This document shows, piece after piece, positions 1 to 8,842 of a stretch of DNA of 64,000 nt. Source of the stretch: Actinomycetospora cinnamomea (lineage in GTDB: Bacteria; Actinomycetota; Actinomycetes; Mycobacteriales; Pseudonocardiaceae); assembly GCF_003096675.1 (NCBI RefSeq), contig NZ_QEKW01000017.1, forward strand, positions 1 through 64,000, written 5' to 3'. The position numbers were made by a program, and so were the translations under genes. The notes under the pieces were generated by a model. It saw only the letters and a program-made list of their open reading frames with translations. It did no database searches and had not been told where the DNA came from. Each line of letters opens with the position of its first letter. Position 1 is the stretch's first letter.

Positions 1-84
1 CACAACCGCCACGCCACTCCGAAACGCCGCTTCGCCGCCAACTCCAAGATCCGCCGACCCGATTACCTACCCAACGTTGCCTGA
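1..84 (+). CDS. C-terminal tail of a gene truncated by the window edge
   Basis: Reading from base 1 in frame 1 gives 27 sense codons and a TGA at 82-84. The tail is basic and aromatic, with a KIRRPDYLPNVA end. About 63% of these 84 bases are G or C, visibly lower than the genes to the right, and codons such as AAA, ACT and GTT are used. That could mean a different origin, for example a mobile-element gene, but the fragment is too short to assign to any family. A hairpin at 115-136 follows it. Confidence 0.4.
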   Translation, partial: HNRHATPKRRFAANSKIRRPDYLPNVA

Positions 85-114
85 CGCGGCACTAGGGAGC
101 CGAGGGGCACCGAC

Positions 115-136
115 CCATCCCCGAGCCCGGGGGTGG
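115..136 (+). terminator. Hairpin downstream of the left-edge gene
   Basis: CCATCCCC (115-122) pairs with GGGGGTGG (129-136) across a six-base loop, with one T-G pair. There is no U-run, as is common for actinobacterial hairpin terminators. A near-identical sequence lies in inverted orientation at 2923-2946. The rest of 85-312 shows no gene and presumably carries the kinase promoter. Confidence 0.45.
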
Positions 137-312
137 CTGGGTGGGTGGCGGTCCGACTCCGCCTCCCGTCGCCGTTCGGTGCGGCGATGCTCCGAACGGG
201 TCACATCGGTCGGGGCATCGGCACGCGCGGTCGATACGGCTAACGGCGGTGGCGGTGCGGGCGATCTGTCCGGGTGATATCGGTTGATGGAGACGCCGCG
301 GGGGGCGCACAC

Positions 313-2082
313 ATGGAGAACGAGCCGTTCGGCGAGTACGTCCTGCAGGAGCTGCTGGGCCGCGGGGGCATGGGCGAGGTGTTCCGCGCCTACGACACGA
401 AGCGCAAGCGGACCGTCGCGCTCAAGCGTCTCCCCGCGGTGCTGGCCCGGGACGAGGCGTTCCGCAAGCGGTTCCGTACCGAGTCCGAGGTTGCGGCTCG
501 TCTGACCGACCCGCACGTCCTCCCGATCCACAACTTCGGTGAGATCGACGGCCGCCTGTTCATCGACATGCGGCTGGTCAACGGCTCGGACCTGGCCGCG
601 GTGCTGAGCCGTCGCGGAGCTCTCGAGCCGGCCGTGGCGGTCGACGTGCTCACCCAGGTCGCGGCCGCCCTCGACGCCGCGCACCGCGACGAGCTGGTCC
701 ACCGCGACGTGAAGCCGTCCAACGTGCTCCTCACCCTCGACGAGACCGAGGAGGAGATCGGCTTCGCGTACCTCACCGATTTCGGTGTGGCACAGGTGGG
801 CGGGGCCGACACGTCGCTGAGCACCACCAACGCCGTGGCGGGCACGCTCGACTACATCGCTCCCGAGCGGTTCACCAGCCGCCGGGCGGGCCACCGCGCC
901 GACGTCTACTCCCTGGGCTGCGTCCTCTACGAGATGCTCACCGGCGACCGGCCGTTCCCGGTACAGAGCCTGCCCGAGGCGATGCACGCGCACATCTACA
1001 CCCCGCCGCCCAAGCCGTCGGAGGCCGTACCCACCGTCCCCGAGGGCCTGGACGCGGTCGTCGCCCGCGCTATGGCCAAGTCGCCCGACGACCGTTACCC
1101 GACGTGCGCCGAGATGGCCGCGGATGCCCGCGCCGCCCTTGCGGGACGGCAGATCGGGGACGGTGTCGGGCCGGCGGCGCTCCCGGAGGCCCTCGTGGAG
1201 ACGGCGGACCCACCGGCGGTCGGCGCGCCGTCGACGCTGCCGCCCGCGGGCGAAGGGGGCGAGGACAGTCGGGCACCTGAGCAGGACGGCGCCCCGCGAC
1301 CCGCGGCCGCCATCGAGTCCGTGCCCCCAGCGCAGCCGGAGCCATCGCCCGGCGTGCCGCCGGCCGAGCCGCCGACGCCGCCCGCACCACCGGTGGAGCC
1401 GGTCACGCCCGTGCCCTCCGGGCGTCCGCGGCGCCGGCCGCTCGCCACGGCGGCCGCGGCTCTCGGCGCGGCCGCGGCCATCACCGCCGCGGTGGTGGTC
1501 GTCGACTACGTGGCCTCCCCGGGGGAGAGTCGTGCCGACACGGTCGCGTCCGAGTCGGCGCCCACAGCGCCCACGGCGGCACCGGCCACCGCCCCGGCGG
1601 CGCCGGTCGCGGCACCGGTGGTGCCCGCCGTCGACGGGGTCTTCGCCGGCCGGTCCAGCGGCAACGAGATCACCGTCGCCGTCGCCACCCGCAACGGTCA
1701 GGTGGCCGCCTACATCTGCGACGGCGAGTCCGTCGAGGCGTGGTTGGACGGCGAGATCCAGAACCGGGAGGTCCGCCTGCGCAATGCCAAGGGCGCCACG
1801 CTGTCCGCAACGGTCACCGACTCCGCCGCCTTCGGGACCATGACGGTGCGCGGCCGCACGTTGCCCTTCTCCGCGCAGCTGGCGCCGGCGCCGGCCGGCC
1901 TCTACGAGGCGCGGTCGGGGGGCACCCGCACCGGCTGGATCGTGCTGGCCGACGGCTCGCAGGTCGGGTTGAGCCAGACCAACGGGGTTTCGACACCCGC
2001 GCCGGAGCTCGATCCCGCCACCGGGACGGCGCAGGGGCCGAACGGGCCGATCCGGGCGGTCGCGCTGACCGGTGCCGAGTGA
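313..2082 (+). CDS. Membrane-anchored Ser/Thr protein kinase (PknB-like)
   Basis: This 589-residue protein has a full Hanks-type kinase domain at about residues 8-275. Visible motifs are the glycine loop LGRGGMGEV, VALK with Lys38, HRDVKPSN (130-137), DFG (156-158) and APER (183-186). A Pro/Ala-rich linker follows, then one membrane helix at about 376-400 and an exported C-terminal domain of about 190 residues with no PASTA repeats that I can see. The start at 313 is preferred because the protein aligns from MENEPFGEYVLQ; an upstream in-frame ATG at 274 would add 13 atypical residues. The stop overlaps the GTG of the FHA-like gene by 4 nt, so the kinase and a phosphothreonine-reader-like protein are probably translationally coupled. 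What the exported domain senses is unknown. Confidence 0.9.
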   Translation: MENEPFGEYVLQELLGRGGMGEVFRAYDTKRKRTVALKRLPAVLARDEAFRKRFRTESEVAARLTDPHVLPIHNFGEIDGRLFIDMRLVNGSDLAAVLSRRGALEPAVAVDVLTQVAAALDAAHRDELVHRDVKPSNVLLTLDETEEEIGFAYLTDFGVAQVGGADTSLSTTNAVAGTLDYIAPERFTSRRAGHRADVYSLGCVLYEMLTGDRPFPVQSLPEAMHAHIYTPPPKPSEAVPTVPEGLDAVVARAMAKSPDDRYPTCAEMAADARAALAGRQIGDGVGPAALPEALVETADPPAVGAPSTLPPAGEGGEDSRAPEQDGAPRPAAAIESVPPAQPEPSPGVPPAEPPTPPAPPVEPVTPVPSGRPRRRPLATAAAALGAAAAITAAVVVVDYVASPGESRADTVASESAPTAPTAAPATAPAAPVAAPVVPAVDGVFAGRSSGNEITVAVATRNGQVAAYICDGESVEAWLDGEIQNREVRLRNAKGATLSATVTDSAAFGTMTVRGRTLPFSAQLAPAPAGLYEARSGGTRTGWIVLADGSQVGLSQTNGVSTPAPELDPATGTAQGPNGPIRAVALTGAE

Positions 2083-2909
2083 AGCGGCCGCCCACGGCTG
2101 CTGAGCCCGCCGTGGGGGAGGCCCTGGCGCGCGTCGCCGGCGCCGACGGCAACAGCGCGGTGTTGACCGCGCGTCGTCACCTCACGGTCGGTCGCGACGC
2201 CACCTGCGACATCAGCTTCCCCGGGGAAGCACGGCTGTCCCGACGGGCCGTGCATCTCTCCTGGAACGGGTTCGGCGTCGTCATCGCCAACATCAGCCGC
2301 ACCCACGGTCTGACGGTGACCGCCGCCGCCACGACGGCGCGCCTGCCGAGCCGGTCGGAAGCCGGACCCACCACCGGCTTCTTCCTCGCCAGCGGCACGG
2401 CGACCATCGCGGGTCCGTCGTGGCCCGGCTCGCCGTTCCTCGTGACCGTCGAGGTGGGGGCCGGTCAGCTCGCGCCCGGCAGCGCAGTGAACGTGGCCCT
2501 CTCCGCGACGCGCCAGCCGTTCCGGCTGCGGACCGACACCAAGGAGTTCCTCACCGCCCTGATGCTCTGCCGGCCCCGACTGGAGGATCCAGCCGGCAAC
2601 GCGACACCGCCCGCTGCCCCGCAGCTCACGAGGCAGATTCTCGAGGTCACCAACAGCTGGCACCTGGTGCGCCAGTTCGACGTCGACGAGTCGGTGCGCA
2701 AGACGCTGACGGGGCGCGTCCACGAGCACCTCAAGGGGCTTCGCGCGAAGGTGCTGCGCCACGCGCTGGTCCCCGGCGGCACCCCTCTGCCGCCTCCCGC
2801 GCTCGTCGACGTCCTCATCGCGAGCGAGGCCGTCACGCCGCTCCATCTCGAACTACTCGAGGACGACGCGTGGCTGGAATGGCAGGAGTCCCAGTGGTGG
2901 GAGAGCTGA
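2079..2909 (+). CDS. FHA-like domain protein
   Basis: This 276-residue protein starts at a GTG that overlaps the kinase stop (GTGA). Residues of about 20-75 look like a forkhead-associated domain: VGRDATCDISF, then LSRRAVHL, then NISRTHGLTV, which match the usual GR, SRxH and NxSxxG positions. FHA domains bind phosphothreonine peptides, so it probably reads kinase output, perhaps of the gene just upstream. The C-terminal half (about 150-276) is a predicted helical region with no family I recognise; the phrase TKEFLTALMLCRPRL and basic helices suggest a second interaction module. No membrane segment or signal peptide is visible. A hairpin lies 14 nt after the stop. Confidence 0.7.
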   Translation: MKRPPTAAEPAVGEALARVAGADGNSAVLTARRHLTVGRDATCDISFPGEARLSRRAVHLSWNGFGVVIANISRTHGLTVTAAATTARLPSRSEAGPTTGFFLASGTATIAGPSWPGSPFLVTVEVGAGQLAPGSAVNVALSATRQPFRLRTDTKEFLTALMLCRPRLEDPAGNATPPAAPQLTRQILEVTNSWHLVRQFDVDESVRKTLTGRVHEHLKGLRAKVLRHALVPGGTPLPPPALVDVLIASEAVTPLHLELLEDDAWLEWQESQWWES

Positions 2910-2923
2910 GAACGGCGGTGCTG

Positions 2924-2947
2924 CCACCCCCACGCTCGGGGATGGGG
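2924..2947. terminator. Hairpin after the kinase-FHA pair
   Basis: CCACCCCC at 2924-2931 can pair with GGGGATGGGG just after it, with one bulge. Read on the minus strand the sequence matches the 114-137 hairpin at about 21 of 23 positions. Being nearly symmetric, it could stop transcription in either direction. Confidence 0.4.
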
Positions 2948-2965
2948 CACTGCTTCCGCCGTCCC

Positions 2966-2971
2966 TAGCGT
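2966..2971 (+). promoter_or_regulatory. Possible -10 box TAGCGT
   Basis: TAGCGT lies 48 nt before the ATG at 3019. The context CCCTAGCGTC recurs ahead of 38091 and 44449. The fit to the actinobacterial TANNNT -10 element is reasonable, but no convincing -35 is seen. Confidence 0.25.
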
Positions 2972-3018
2972 CTCGCTCGGCCCGATCACACGGATCGGGA
3001 GATGCCGGGGAGGCAGTC

Positions 3019-3282
3019 ATGTGGGGCATCAGCATCCCGATCAATCTCTTCACGGTCCTGGCCGTCCTGTTCGCTCCGCTCTTCTTCCTGCTGCTCGTCG
3101 CGAAGGCGCCGTGGGTGGGTCTGCTGTTCGTCGCGGTGGTCGTCGCCGTGATCGCCCGGCGGCGGGTGGTCCGTCGGCGACAGGCGGAGGCGGAGGAAGC
3201 GGCGCTCGACGCGGAGCGGCGGGCGTGGGCCAAGGCCCAGGCCGACGAGTTCGCGCGGCGGTGGGGCGAGCCCTGGCGCTGA
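3019..3282 (+). CDS. Small membrane protein with a charged C-terminal helix
   Basis: This 87-residue protein has two hydrophobic stretches (about residues 5-27 and 30-45) followed by an Arg/Glu/Ala-rich amphipathic tail ending WGEPWR. A purine-rich GGGGAGG ribosome site precedes the ATG. I do not recognise a family. Its place between the kinase-FHA pair and the metalloprotease suggests an accessory membrane role, which is inference only. Confidence 0.65.
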   Translation: MWGISIPINLFTVLAVLFAPLFFLLLVAKAPWVGLLFVAVVVAVIARRRVVRRRQAEAEEAALDAERRAWAKAQADEFARRWGEPWR

Positions 3283-3465
3283 GGTGGTCCCGTCCGCGAG
3301 GCGGGGGCCGGCGTCGTCACCGCCGACGACGTCGGCCATCCGCTCCGCGTGGTCCACGGTCACCGAGTGACCAACAGTCCTCCACGTGGGTGGACAGGCT
3401 GGTCTGGAGATCAGGGCCACGCTACGTTCCGTGTCGATCGCGACGGCTGGGGGAGAGGCGGTCCG

Positions 3466-3963
3466 ATGGCGCCGGACGGGGACGCCGCCCGAGGTCCCGT
3501 GTACGACCTCGTGGCCGAGGTGCTGGTCGGGGTCGCGCCGGAGGAGGCCGCCGACCTTCCGCTCGTGTGGGAGGCGTGGCGGCGGAACCCCGTGCCGCCG
3601 TCCGCGCTCCACGACCGGGAGCGGCTCCTGGGCTCCGGGCTGGCCGGTGAACTCGTGACGTGGGCTCCGTTGGTCGTGTCGTTTCTCGGCACGCAGGTGG
3701 TCGGCGGCGCGATGGTCGACGCAGCGAAGGATGGCCTTCGCAGTCGGTCGCGGAACCGGATCCGGTCGTGGCGTGATCGGTGGCGGAGGCGTCGGGGCCG
3801 TGCGGAGGTCGAGGGCTCGGTTCCTCGGCTGACGCCGGCGGAGATCCGGGACCTGGCCGCGGAGGCCGAGCGCGCGGCCGTCGCCGTCGGCCGGACGCCG
3901 GAGGAGGCGCGGGTCCTCGGGGACCACCTCGCCGGGGTGCTCACGCGCCGAGCTGCGGCCTGA
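3466..3963 (+). CDS. Hypothetical protein upstream of the M48 protease
   Basis: The protein has 165 residues. The ATG at 3466 is chosen because GGGGGAGAG lies about 9 nt upstream; an in-frame ATG at 3349 would add 39 atypical residues. The N-terminal part is acidic and helical, the middle (about residues 65-85) is a short hydrophobic stretch (WAPLVVSFLGTQVVGG), and a very Arg-rich segment follows (about 90-112). The C-terminal 45 residues form a helical LTPAEIRDLAAEAERA region. No known family. It ends 3 nt before the metalloprotease ATG, so the two are almost certainly co-transcribed. Confidence 0.65.
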   Translation: MAPDGDAARGPVYDLVAEVLVGVAPEEAADLPLVWEAWRRNPVPPSALHDRERLLGSGLAGELVTWAPLVVSFLGTQVVGGAMVDAAKDGLRSRSRNRIRSWRDRWRRRRGRAEVEGSVPRLTPAEIRDLAAEAERAAVAVGRTPEEARVLGDHLAGVLTRRAAA

Positions 3964-3966
3964 GCC

Positions 3967-5961
3967 ATGGGCGCGGGTGAGCTGCCGACCTCGACCGCCC
4001 GGACGGCGCATGGCTCCGCCGCGAGGCCCTTCCTCCTCCCGCCGCCGTCGACCTCGCGCTTCACTCTCACCCAGTTGAGCCTCGCCGCGGCGGGCCTGTT
4101 CGCTGCCTCGTGGTTCCTGGTGCTGCGACCGGGCTCGACCCGCGTGACGACGTCGGGCGGTTCCTGTGCCGATGTCGGGTCTCCGGCTCCTACCGCATCG
4201 CCGATCGACGCGTTCCTCGCTTGCTCGTCGGACGCGCTCGCCGGAGAGGCCGCGCTCGTGCTCGTCGGTCCCGTCGCACTCGCGGTGCTGGCCTCGGTGG
4301 GCTGGTTCCTTGCCCCGCGTGTGCTCACCCGGTGGTGGCGCGATCTCGACCTCGAGCCCCCGGGGCCGCGACACGACGCTCTCGATCGCCTGGCCCGGGA
4401 GGAAGGGCTCGAGCACCTCCCGACGTGGTACCGGACGGTACGGACGGGAGCCTGGACCTACGGTCGGTGGCCGCGTCACCGCGTCGTGGTTGGCCTCGAC
4501 GTCCTCACCGGGTTCCGCGGCGACAAGGACGAGCGGCGGTGGCGCGCGCTCATCTCGCACGAGGTCGCGCACCTGCGTAACCGCGACGTCGACCGTACCT
4601 ACTGGACGTTGTGCGCCTTCTTCGCGTTCCTCCTGATCGTGGCCACGCCTCTTGTGGTGGACGCATTCGTCTCCAGCCGGGTGGGGCCCTCGCTGAGCTG
4701 GCGCGTCGTCGCGATCGTTCTCGTCGTGGTGCTGTCCGTCGCCGCTGTCCTCCGGACGCGCGAGCATGACGCCGATCTCCGGGCGGCGTCCTCGGACAGC
4801 GGCGGGATGCGGGAAGCCATCGCGTGGTCGCTGGCGAAGCGGGAGCCCTCGTCACGGCCGCGGTGGTTGCGGACCCATCCGCGGGACGCCGAGCGCCTGG
4901 CAGTCGTCGATGACCCGAGCCGCGCCCTGTGGATCTCTCCCGTGGAGTTCCTGGCGGCCGGGATCGCGGCCGGTGTGGTGCTCGTCGAACTGCCCGCGGT
5001 CCTGGAGGGTCTCCTCGAGGCCACCCCCGGAGGGGCGGTCACCGCCTACCTCGTAGCGGGCTGGCTGACGGGTCTGCCCCTCGTGGGCGTGGTCGGCCTG
5101 GCGAGCTGGCGCGCCGCCGTCGCCGCGGCCGACACGGGAACCCGAGCGCCGCGAGGGCTGGTGCCTGGCGTCGCGCTCGCCGCCGGTCTCCTGGCTGGGA
5201 GCCAGATCGCACCGCGGTCGTCCGCCGCCTGGGTGACCGTGTTCGCCACGTCCGGAGACCGGGCCTTCTCTCCCCGGCTGGGGAACGTGGCGGTGCCGAC
5301 CGCACTGTGGCTGGTGGCGGTGCTGGTGCTCATCGGGCTCCTGTTCGTGACGTGGTCGGTCGCGATGGGGGAGGCGTTCACCACGTCCAGACGTCCGGTC
5401 GATGTGCGGGTGGCCAGGCATGTCTTGCTCGGCGCGACCGTGCTCTGCGTCCCGCTCGGTGGCTGGTTCCTCGCGCTGCGCCTGGCCGCGGCGGACGCCG
5501 TGGACCCCGCCACCCTGGCCGCGTCGTTCGTGGGGTATCACGCCCTCGAGGCTCTGCTGGTCGTGACCCTGGTGGCCGCGACCGCCCTGGCCTGGTGCAC
5601 CTCCCGGTGGCTCGTGCTTCCCGGTGCCATCGTCGCCGGCGTGGCGCTCGCCGCCGTGGTCCTGCTGCCCGTTGCGGTACCGACTCGGGAGGACCCGAGA
5701 GCGGGCGGCGCGAACCTGGCGCTCCCGGCGTTCCCGCAGGCGGGCAATGCCTGCCTCTGGCTGATGCACGTGCGGCCCCTCGACGGCGACCCCGACTACC
5801 AGCGCCGGTTCGGTGCGGCCCTGAGCGCCACCGACGACGCCTTGATGCGCGAGATCGGGGCAGCGCTGGTTGCTTCCGCCGACGACCCCGACGGCGCGGC
5901 GGCGTTGTCCGCCCGTACCGCCCTCGTGCGCCGATGTGACGCGTTCAGCACCGGTCGGTGA
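3967..5961 (+). CDS. M48-family membrane metalloprotease
   Basis: The 664-residue polytopic protein carries the zinc motif HEVAH at residues 198-202 and a downstream EHDAD at 266-270, which supplies the third ligand as in HtpX/Ste24-like M48 peptidases. Hydrophobic helices lie at about 35-55, 93-115, 212-232 and 244-262, and about six more follow in a long C-terminal membrane region (about 325-570) that ordinary HtpX proteins (about 290 residues) lack. A soluble tail of about 90 residues ends the protein. M48 enzymes cleave membrane proteins near the bilayer. The extended half may form a substrate gate, as in peptidase-membrane fusions. Its place behind a kinase-FHA pair suggests that phosphorylation could control proteolysis; that is inference. 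Confidence 0.8.
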   Translation: MGAGELPTSTARTAHGSAARPFLLPPPSTSRFTLTQLSLAAAGLFAASWFLVLRPGSTRVTTSGGSCADVGSPAPTASPIDAFLACSSDALAGEAALVLVGPVALAVLASVGWFLAPRVLTRWWRDLDLEPPGPRHDALDRLAREEGLEHLPTWYRTVRTGAWTYGRWPRHRVVVGLDVLTGFRGDKDERRWRALISHEVAHLRNRDVDRTYWTLCAFFAFLLIVATPLVVDAFVSSRVGPSLSWRVVAIVLVVVLSVAAVLRTREHDADLRAASSDSGGMREAIAWSLAKREPSSRPRWLRTHPRDAERLAVVDDPSRALWISPVEFLAAGIAAGVVLVELPAVLEGLLEATPGGAVTAYLVAGWLTGLPLVGVVGLASWRAAVAAADTGTRAPRGLVPGVALAAGLLAGSQIAPRSSAAWVTVFATSGDRAFSPRLGNVAVPTALWLVAVLVLIGLLFVTWSVAMGEAFTTSRRPVDVRVARHVLLGATVLCVPLGGWFLALRLAAADAVDPATLAASFVGYHALEALLVVTLVAATALAWCTSRWLVLPGAIVAGVALAAVVLLPVAVPTREDPRAGGANLALPAFPQAGNACLWLMHVRPLDGDPDYQRRFGAALSATDDALMREIGAALVASADDPDGAAALSARTALVRRCDAFSTGR

Positions 5962-5985
5962 TCTCCCATGTCAGGAGCCGCGCGC

Positions 5986-6618
5986 ATGACAACGACCGTC
6001 CGTCTCCTCTTGGGCCTCCTGTGCCTGTGCTGCGTCGGCACCGGATGCGCCGCCGCGGCCGACGTCACCCGGCAGCCAACGCTCGTCGGCGTGCTGCTCA
6101 TCGCCAGCGACCTCCCGCCCGGGTTCGAGGAGGCCGATCCAGAGCCTCCTATGCCGCTGGAGTCCGATCGGCCCGAGTGCGCGAGCACGCTGGACCAGCT
6201 GGAGGTCGTCCCCGCCGACGAGCCCGGGGTCGCTGAGGAACGGATCCTGTTCCGCAACGTCACGAAGACAGTCGTCCAGCATGTCGTGCGGCAGTACCCG
6301 GACAGCGTCCGAGCTGCCGCGGAAGTCACGCGCGCCCGCACCGTGCTCGCCGATTGCGTCAGTTTCGAGGTGCACTTCCCAGGAGATGGGCTGAGCCTCA
6401 CCGAGACCGTGCGCCCGATCTCCGCCCCAGCAACGGCCAACCCCGCGTGGGCCGCCGAGGTGACCGTCACCGGCCAGGGAGCGACGCTCACGAACACCCT
6501 CGTGCTGATCCAGCAGGGACCGCTCCTCTCGGTGGTGTCCGTCTTCACTCCGTTCGGGCCCGAGCCGGAACTCGTCGCTCGGGCCGTCAGCACCGTGGAT
6601 CAGCGCATGGCCTCCTGA
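5986..6618 (+). CDS. Lipoprotein, PknH-sensor-like
   Basis: The protein has 210 residues from the ATG at 5986, which has CAGGAG about 9 nt upstream; an ATG at 5968 would add six residues. The N-terminus is a lipoprotein signal (TTTVRLLLGLLCLCCVGTGC), with the lipobox Cys at about residue 20. The mature part begins with LIASDLPPGFEEADP, has paired cysteines (PECAS and ADCVSF), and ends in an alpha/beta region. This is reminiscent of the PknH-like extracellular sensor fold of actinobacterial lipoproteins and kinases. It lies 24 nt after the protease gene. A role as a surface ligand or sensor for the upstream kinase is possible but unproven. Confidence 0.6.
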   Translation: MTTTVRLLLGLLCLCCVGTGCAAAADVTRQPTLVGVLLIASDLPPGFEEADPEPPMPLESDRPECASTLDQLEVVPADEPGVAEERILFRNVTKTVVQHVVRQYPDSVRAAAEVTRARTVLADCVSFEVHFPGDGLSLTETVRPISAPATANPAWAAEVTVTGQGATLTNTLVLIQQGPLLSVVSVFTPFGPEPELVARAVSTVDQRMAS

Positions 6619-6967
6619 CCGCTCGCTCGTGAGCACTGGTCATCCGCTCAGCCGGGCTCGCCGGCAGGACCGGCAAGGGTCGTCGGAGAGACCGCCGTAT
6701 GTTCACTTCCTCGCGCGTCGTCGACGCCGACGCCGCGGCAATCGCTGACTGCGGCGCACCGACGCGACGACCAGGCTGGTCATCGCGACCAGTTCAGACG
6801 GCGCTCCGTGGAAACCATGACGCGACTACGCCGCGGTTCACCCGTGCGGACCATCACATTCCGGCGGCCGGCAACGACACTCTCACCGAGCGTGGCGAGT
6901 GGGCTCCGCGCGCTCCTCGAGGGAGAGCCCGGTGAGCCGGTGACCATGCCGGTCGACGGGGGGACGA
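6619..6967. other. 349-bp gene-free stretch before the zinc-ribbon operon
   Basis: Open frames here are short and compositionally poor, and none has a convincing ribosome site. The stretch probably holds the promoter of the 6968-9908 operon. I see no palindrome or repeat worth naming. Confidence 0.35.
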
Positions 6968-8842
6968 GTGAACGGATACTTCCCGGGCGCGTGCGCGCGA
7001 TGCGATGCGCCGCTCCCTCCGCACGCGGCTTTCTGCGGCCGGTGCGGTACCACGGTGGACGCGCCGACCGCCGGCATGTCGTCCACCAACGGCCATCACG
7101 CCGGTCCCTCTCCGGGACGAGTGCCTCCGCATCAGCGACCGCCGTCCTCCGGTCCGTTCGTCGCGCGGCCCAGCGGGGACGCGCCCGGTGGGACGACCCG
7201 CTTCATCGGGGCGGCGGTCCACCTGGACCACACACTGGCCGAGGGCCTCATCGAGGAGTTCCTCGTCGAGCCCTGTCGCTCGATCCCGAGGACGCCGGGT
7301 GTCGACGCCGCCTCGGTGCTGGGCGACGCCGCAGCGTCGCACCGCCGGCGTCAGGTCCGCGACGCGACACTGATGGTGCTGGCGGTCGTCGTCATGGTGG
7401 CGCTTCCCTGGATGGCCACGGCGTGGTTGGTGCTCGGCGTGCTCGGCGCCGTCATCGTGAGGGCACGCTCGGGGGAGCCGCTGAGCCGTGGCCGCGTTGT
7501 CGGTCTCACCGTGCTGCTCGTCGCTGCCGGGGGACTCGCGGTGCTGGTGCAGATCGCGCTGGCCACGGTGAACGCCATGGCCTCGTTGGGGTCGTCGGGC
7601 TCCTTCGGCTCCTCCGGCTACGCCTCCCCCGCGGTCAACGCCGAAGTATCACCGTGGGGCGTCGTCGGCGCGCTCGCTCTCCTCGCTATCCCGGTCATCA
7701 TCGCAACGGACGAGGTCCTAGTTCTCTCCCTCATCCGGCGGCACTTCTCCCGGTCCCGCTTCACGCCGGAGCCGGATGAGGGCCCCGGTTTCGTCGCCTC
7801 CCTGCGTCGCATCGGACGCGCACGATTCCACCGCATGCTCGAGCGCACCCGCGACGCCGAGCGTATCGACGACATGAGCATGGCCGACGTCGTGGTGTTC
7901 CGTGGTGACGACCCATTCGTGGGCGCGGGAGTACGGTACAAGGTCAATTCCCACGTCATCCCCCTCGAGAAGAAGGACGACGAGCCCGGGCCGCCGCGAA
8001 TCTCCCCTCGCGATCTCCACCTCGCTGTGACCGCCGCCGTCAACGACCTCCGACGCGTTTCGTCTCTCGGTCTGCACGGCCGGCTCAACACCATGCTCCA
8101 CCGCGAGCAGTGTCTCGTCGCTGCCTATGAGCTCCTCACCCATCATCGAGAAGCGGAGGCGGGCGTCTACCTCCCGCACGGCCCCCACGGAGCACCGGCC
8201 GCGACACTGCCCCTCGCGGTGGCGCGCCGTGGGATCGACGATCCCCGCGAGTGGGCCCGCTACTACCAGTGCTATCGGGTGGAGGGCTGGGAGCGTGACC
8301 TCACGCTGTCGTGCTTCTTCACCCTGGGAACCGATGGGCGCCTTCTCTACCTCGAGTGGGTCACTTATGTGTTGGCACCACTGGATCGTAACTACCGGAT
8401 CGTTGACGACCGCCGTGCGCTGCAGCAACGGGCCCTTCGCACCGCTCTCGTCGACATCATCACCTTCCCCGTCTCGATCCCGAGGCGCCTCCGGCGCGTC
8501 TTCCGGACGTTCGCGCCCGTCGCGGCGGCCGCCGACGCGCAGGCGCCGGAGGCACTGGGAGCTGCGATCAGCGTCCGAGAGATGGCGGCCGGGCCGCTCG
8601 AGGACTACTTCCGGTCGGCCGACGTCCTGCGTTATTCGAAACTGTTCGACCGCGCGATTCTCGAGGCCATCCGTCGCTACCTCGACGAGAACGGGCTGAA
8701 GATCGCCGACATCGATCAGATCGTTCAATCGATCACCATTGGCAACGTCAACAACTCTGTGCTCGCGGTCGGCGAGCACAACTCCGCCACGGGCCAGGCG
8801 CCCAATCCTGCGTCGGCGGCCGCACAGTCGAAGGGGACGTGA
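6968..8842 (+). CDS. Zinc-ribbon integral membrane protein with C-terminal IGNVxNS motif
   Basis: The 624-residue protein starts at GTG (6968) after a GGGGGGACGA ribosome site. Residues 9-27 form a zinc ribbon (CARC then CGRC). Membrane helices follow at about 135-167, 175-205 and 225-250. A long cytoplasmic region (about 255-580) contains the pattern YYQCYRVEGWERDLTLSCFF and ends in a helix. The last 40 residues contain ITIGNVNNSVLAVGEHNSA, which is repeated in near-identical form at the very start of the next protein. No known family is recognised. The stop overlaps the next start, so the three genes 6968-9908 form one translationally coupled unit. Confidence 0.7.
   Translation: MNGYFPGACARCDAPLPPHAAFCGRCGTTVDAPTAGMSSTNGHHAGPSPGRVPPHQRPPSSGPFVARPSGDAPGGTTRFIGAAVHLDHTLAEGLIEEFLVEPCRSIPRTPGVDAASVLGDAAASHRRRQVRDATLMVLAVVVMVALPWMATAWLVLGVLGAVIVRARSGEPLSRGRVVGLTVLLVAAGGLAVLVQIALATVNAMASLGSSGSFGSSGYASPAVNAEVSPWGVVGALALLAIPVIIATDEVLVLSLIRRHFSRSRFTPEPDEGPGFVASLRRIGRARFHRMLERTRDAERIDDMSMADVVVFRGDDPFVGAGVRYKVNSHVIPLEKKDDEPGPPRISPRDLHLAVTAAVNDLRRVSSLGLHGRLNTMLHREQCLVAAYELLTHHREAEAGVYLPHGPHGAPAATLPLAVARRGIDDPREWARYYQCYRVEGWERDLTLSCFFTLGTDGRLLYLEWVTYVLAPLDRNYRIVDDRRALQQRALRTALVDIITFPVSIPRRLRRVFRTFAPVAAAADAQAPEALGAAISVREMAAGPLEDYFRSADVLRYSKLFDRAILEAIRRYLDENGLKIADIDQIVQSITIGNVNNSVLAVGEHNSATGQAPNPASAAAQSKGT

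Noticed and set aside
67..993. Open 308-codon frame on the minus strand
   Set aside because: It is the antisense shadow of the kinase gene: composition is low-complexity, no ribosome site is present and no motif can be seen.
6699..6935. Possible 78-residue gene
   Set aside because: No ribosome site and random-looking sequence in the gap before the zinc-ribbon operon.
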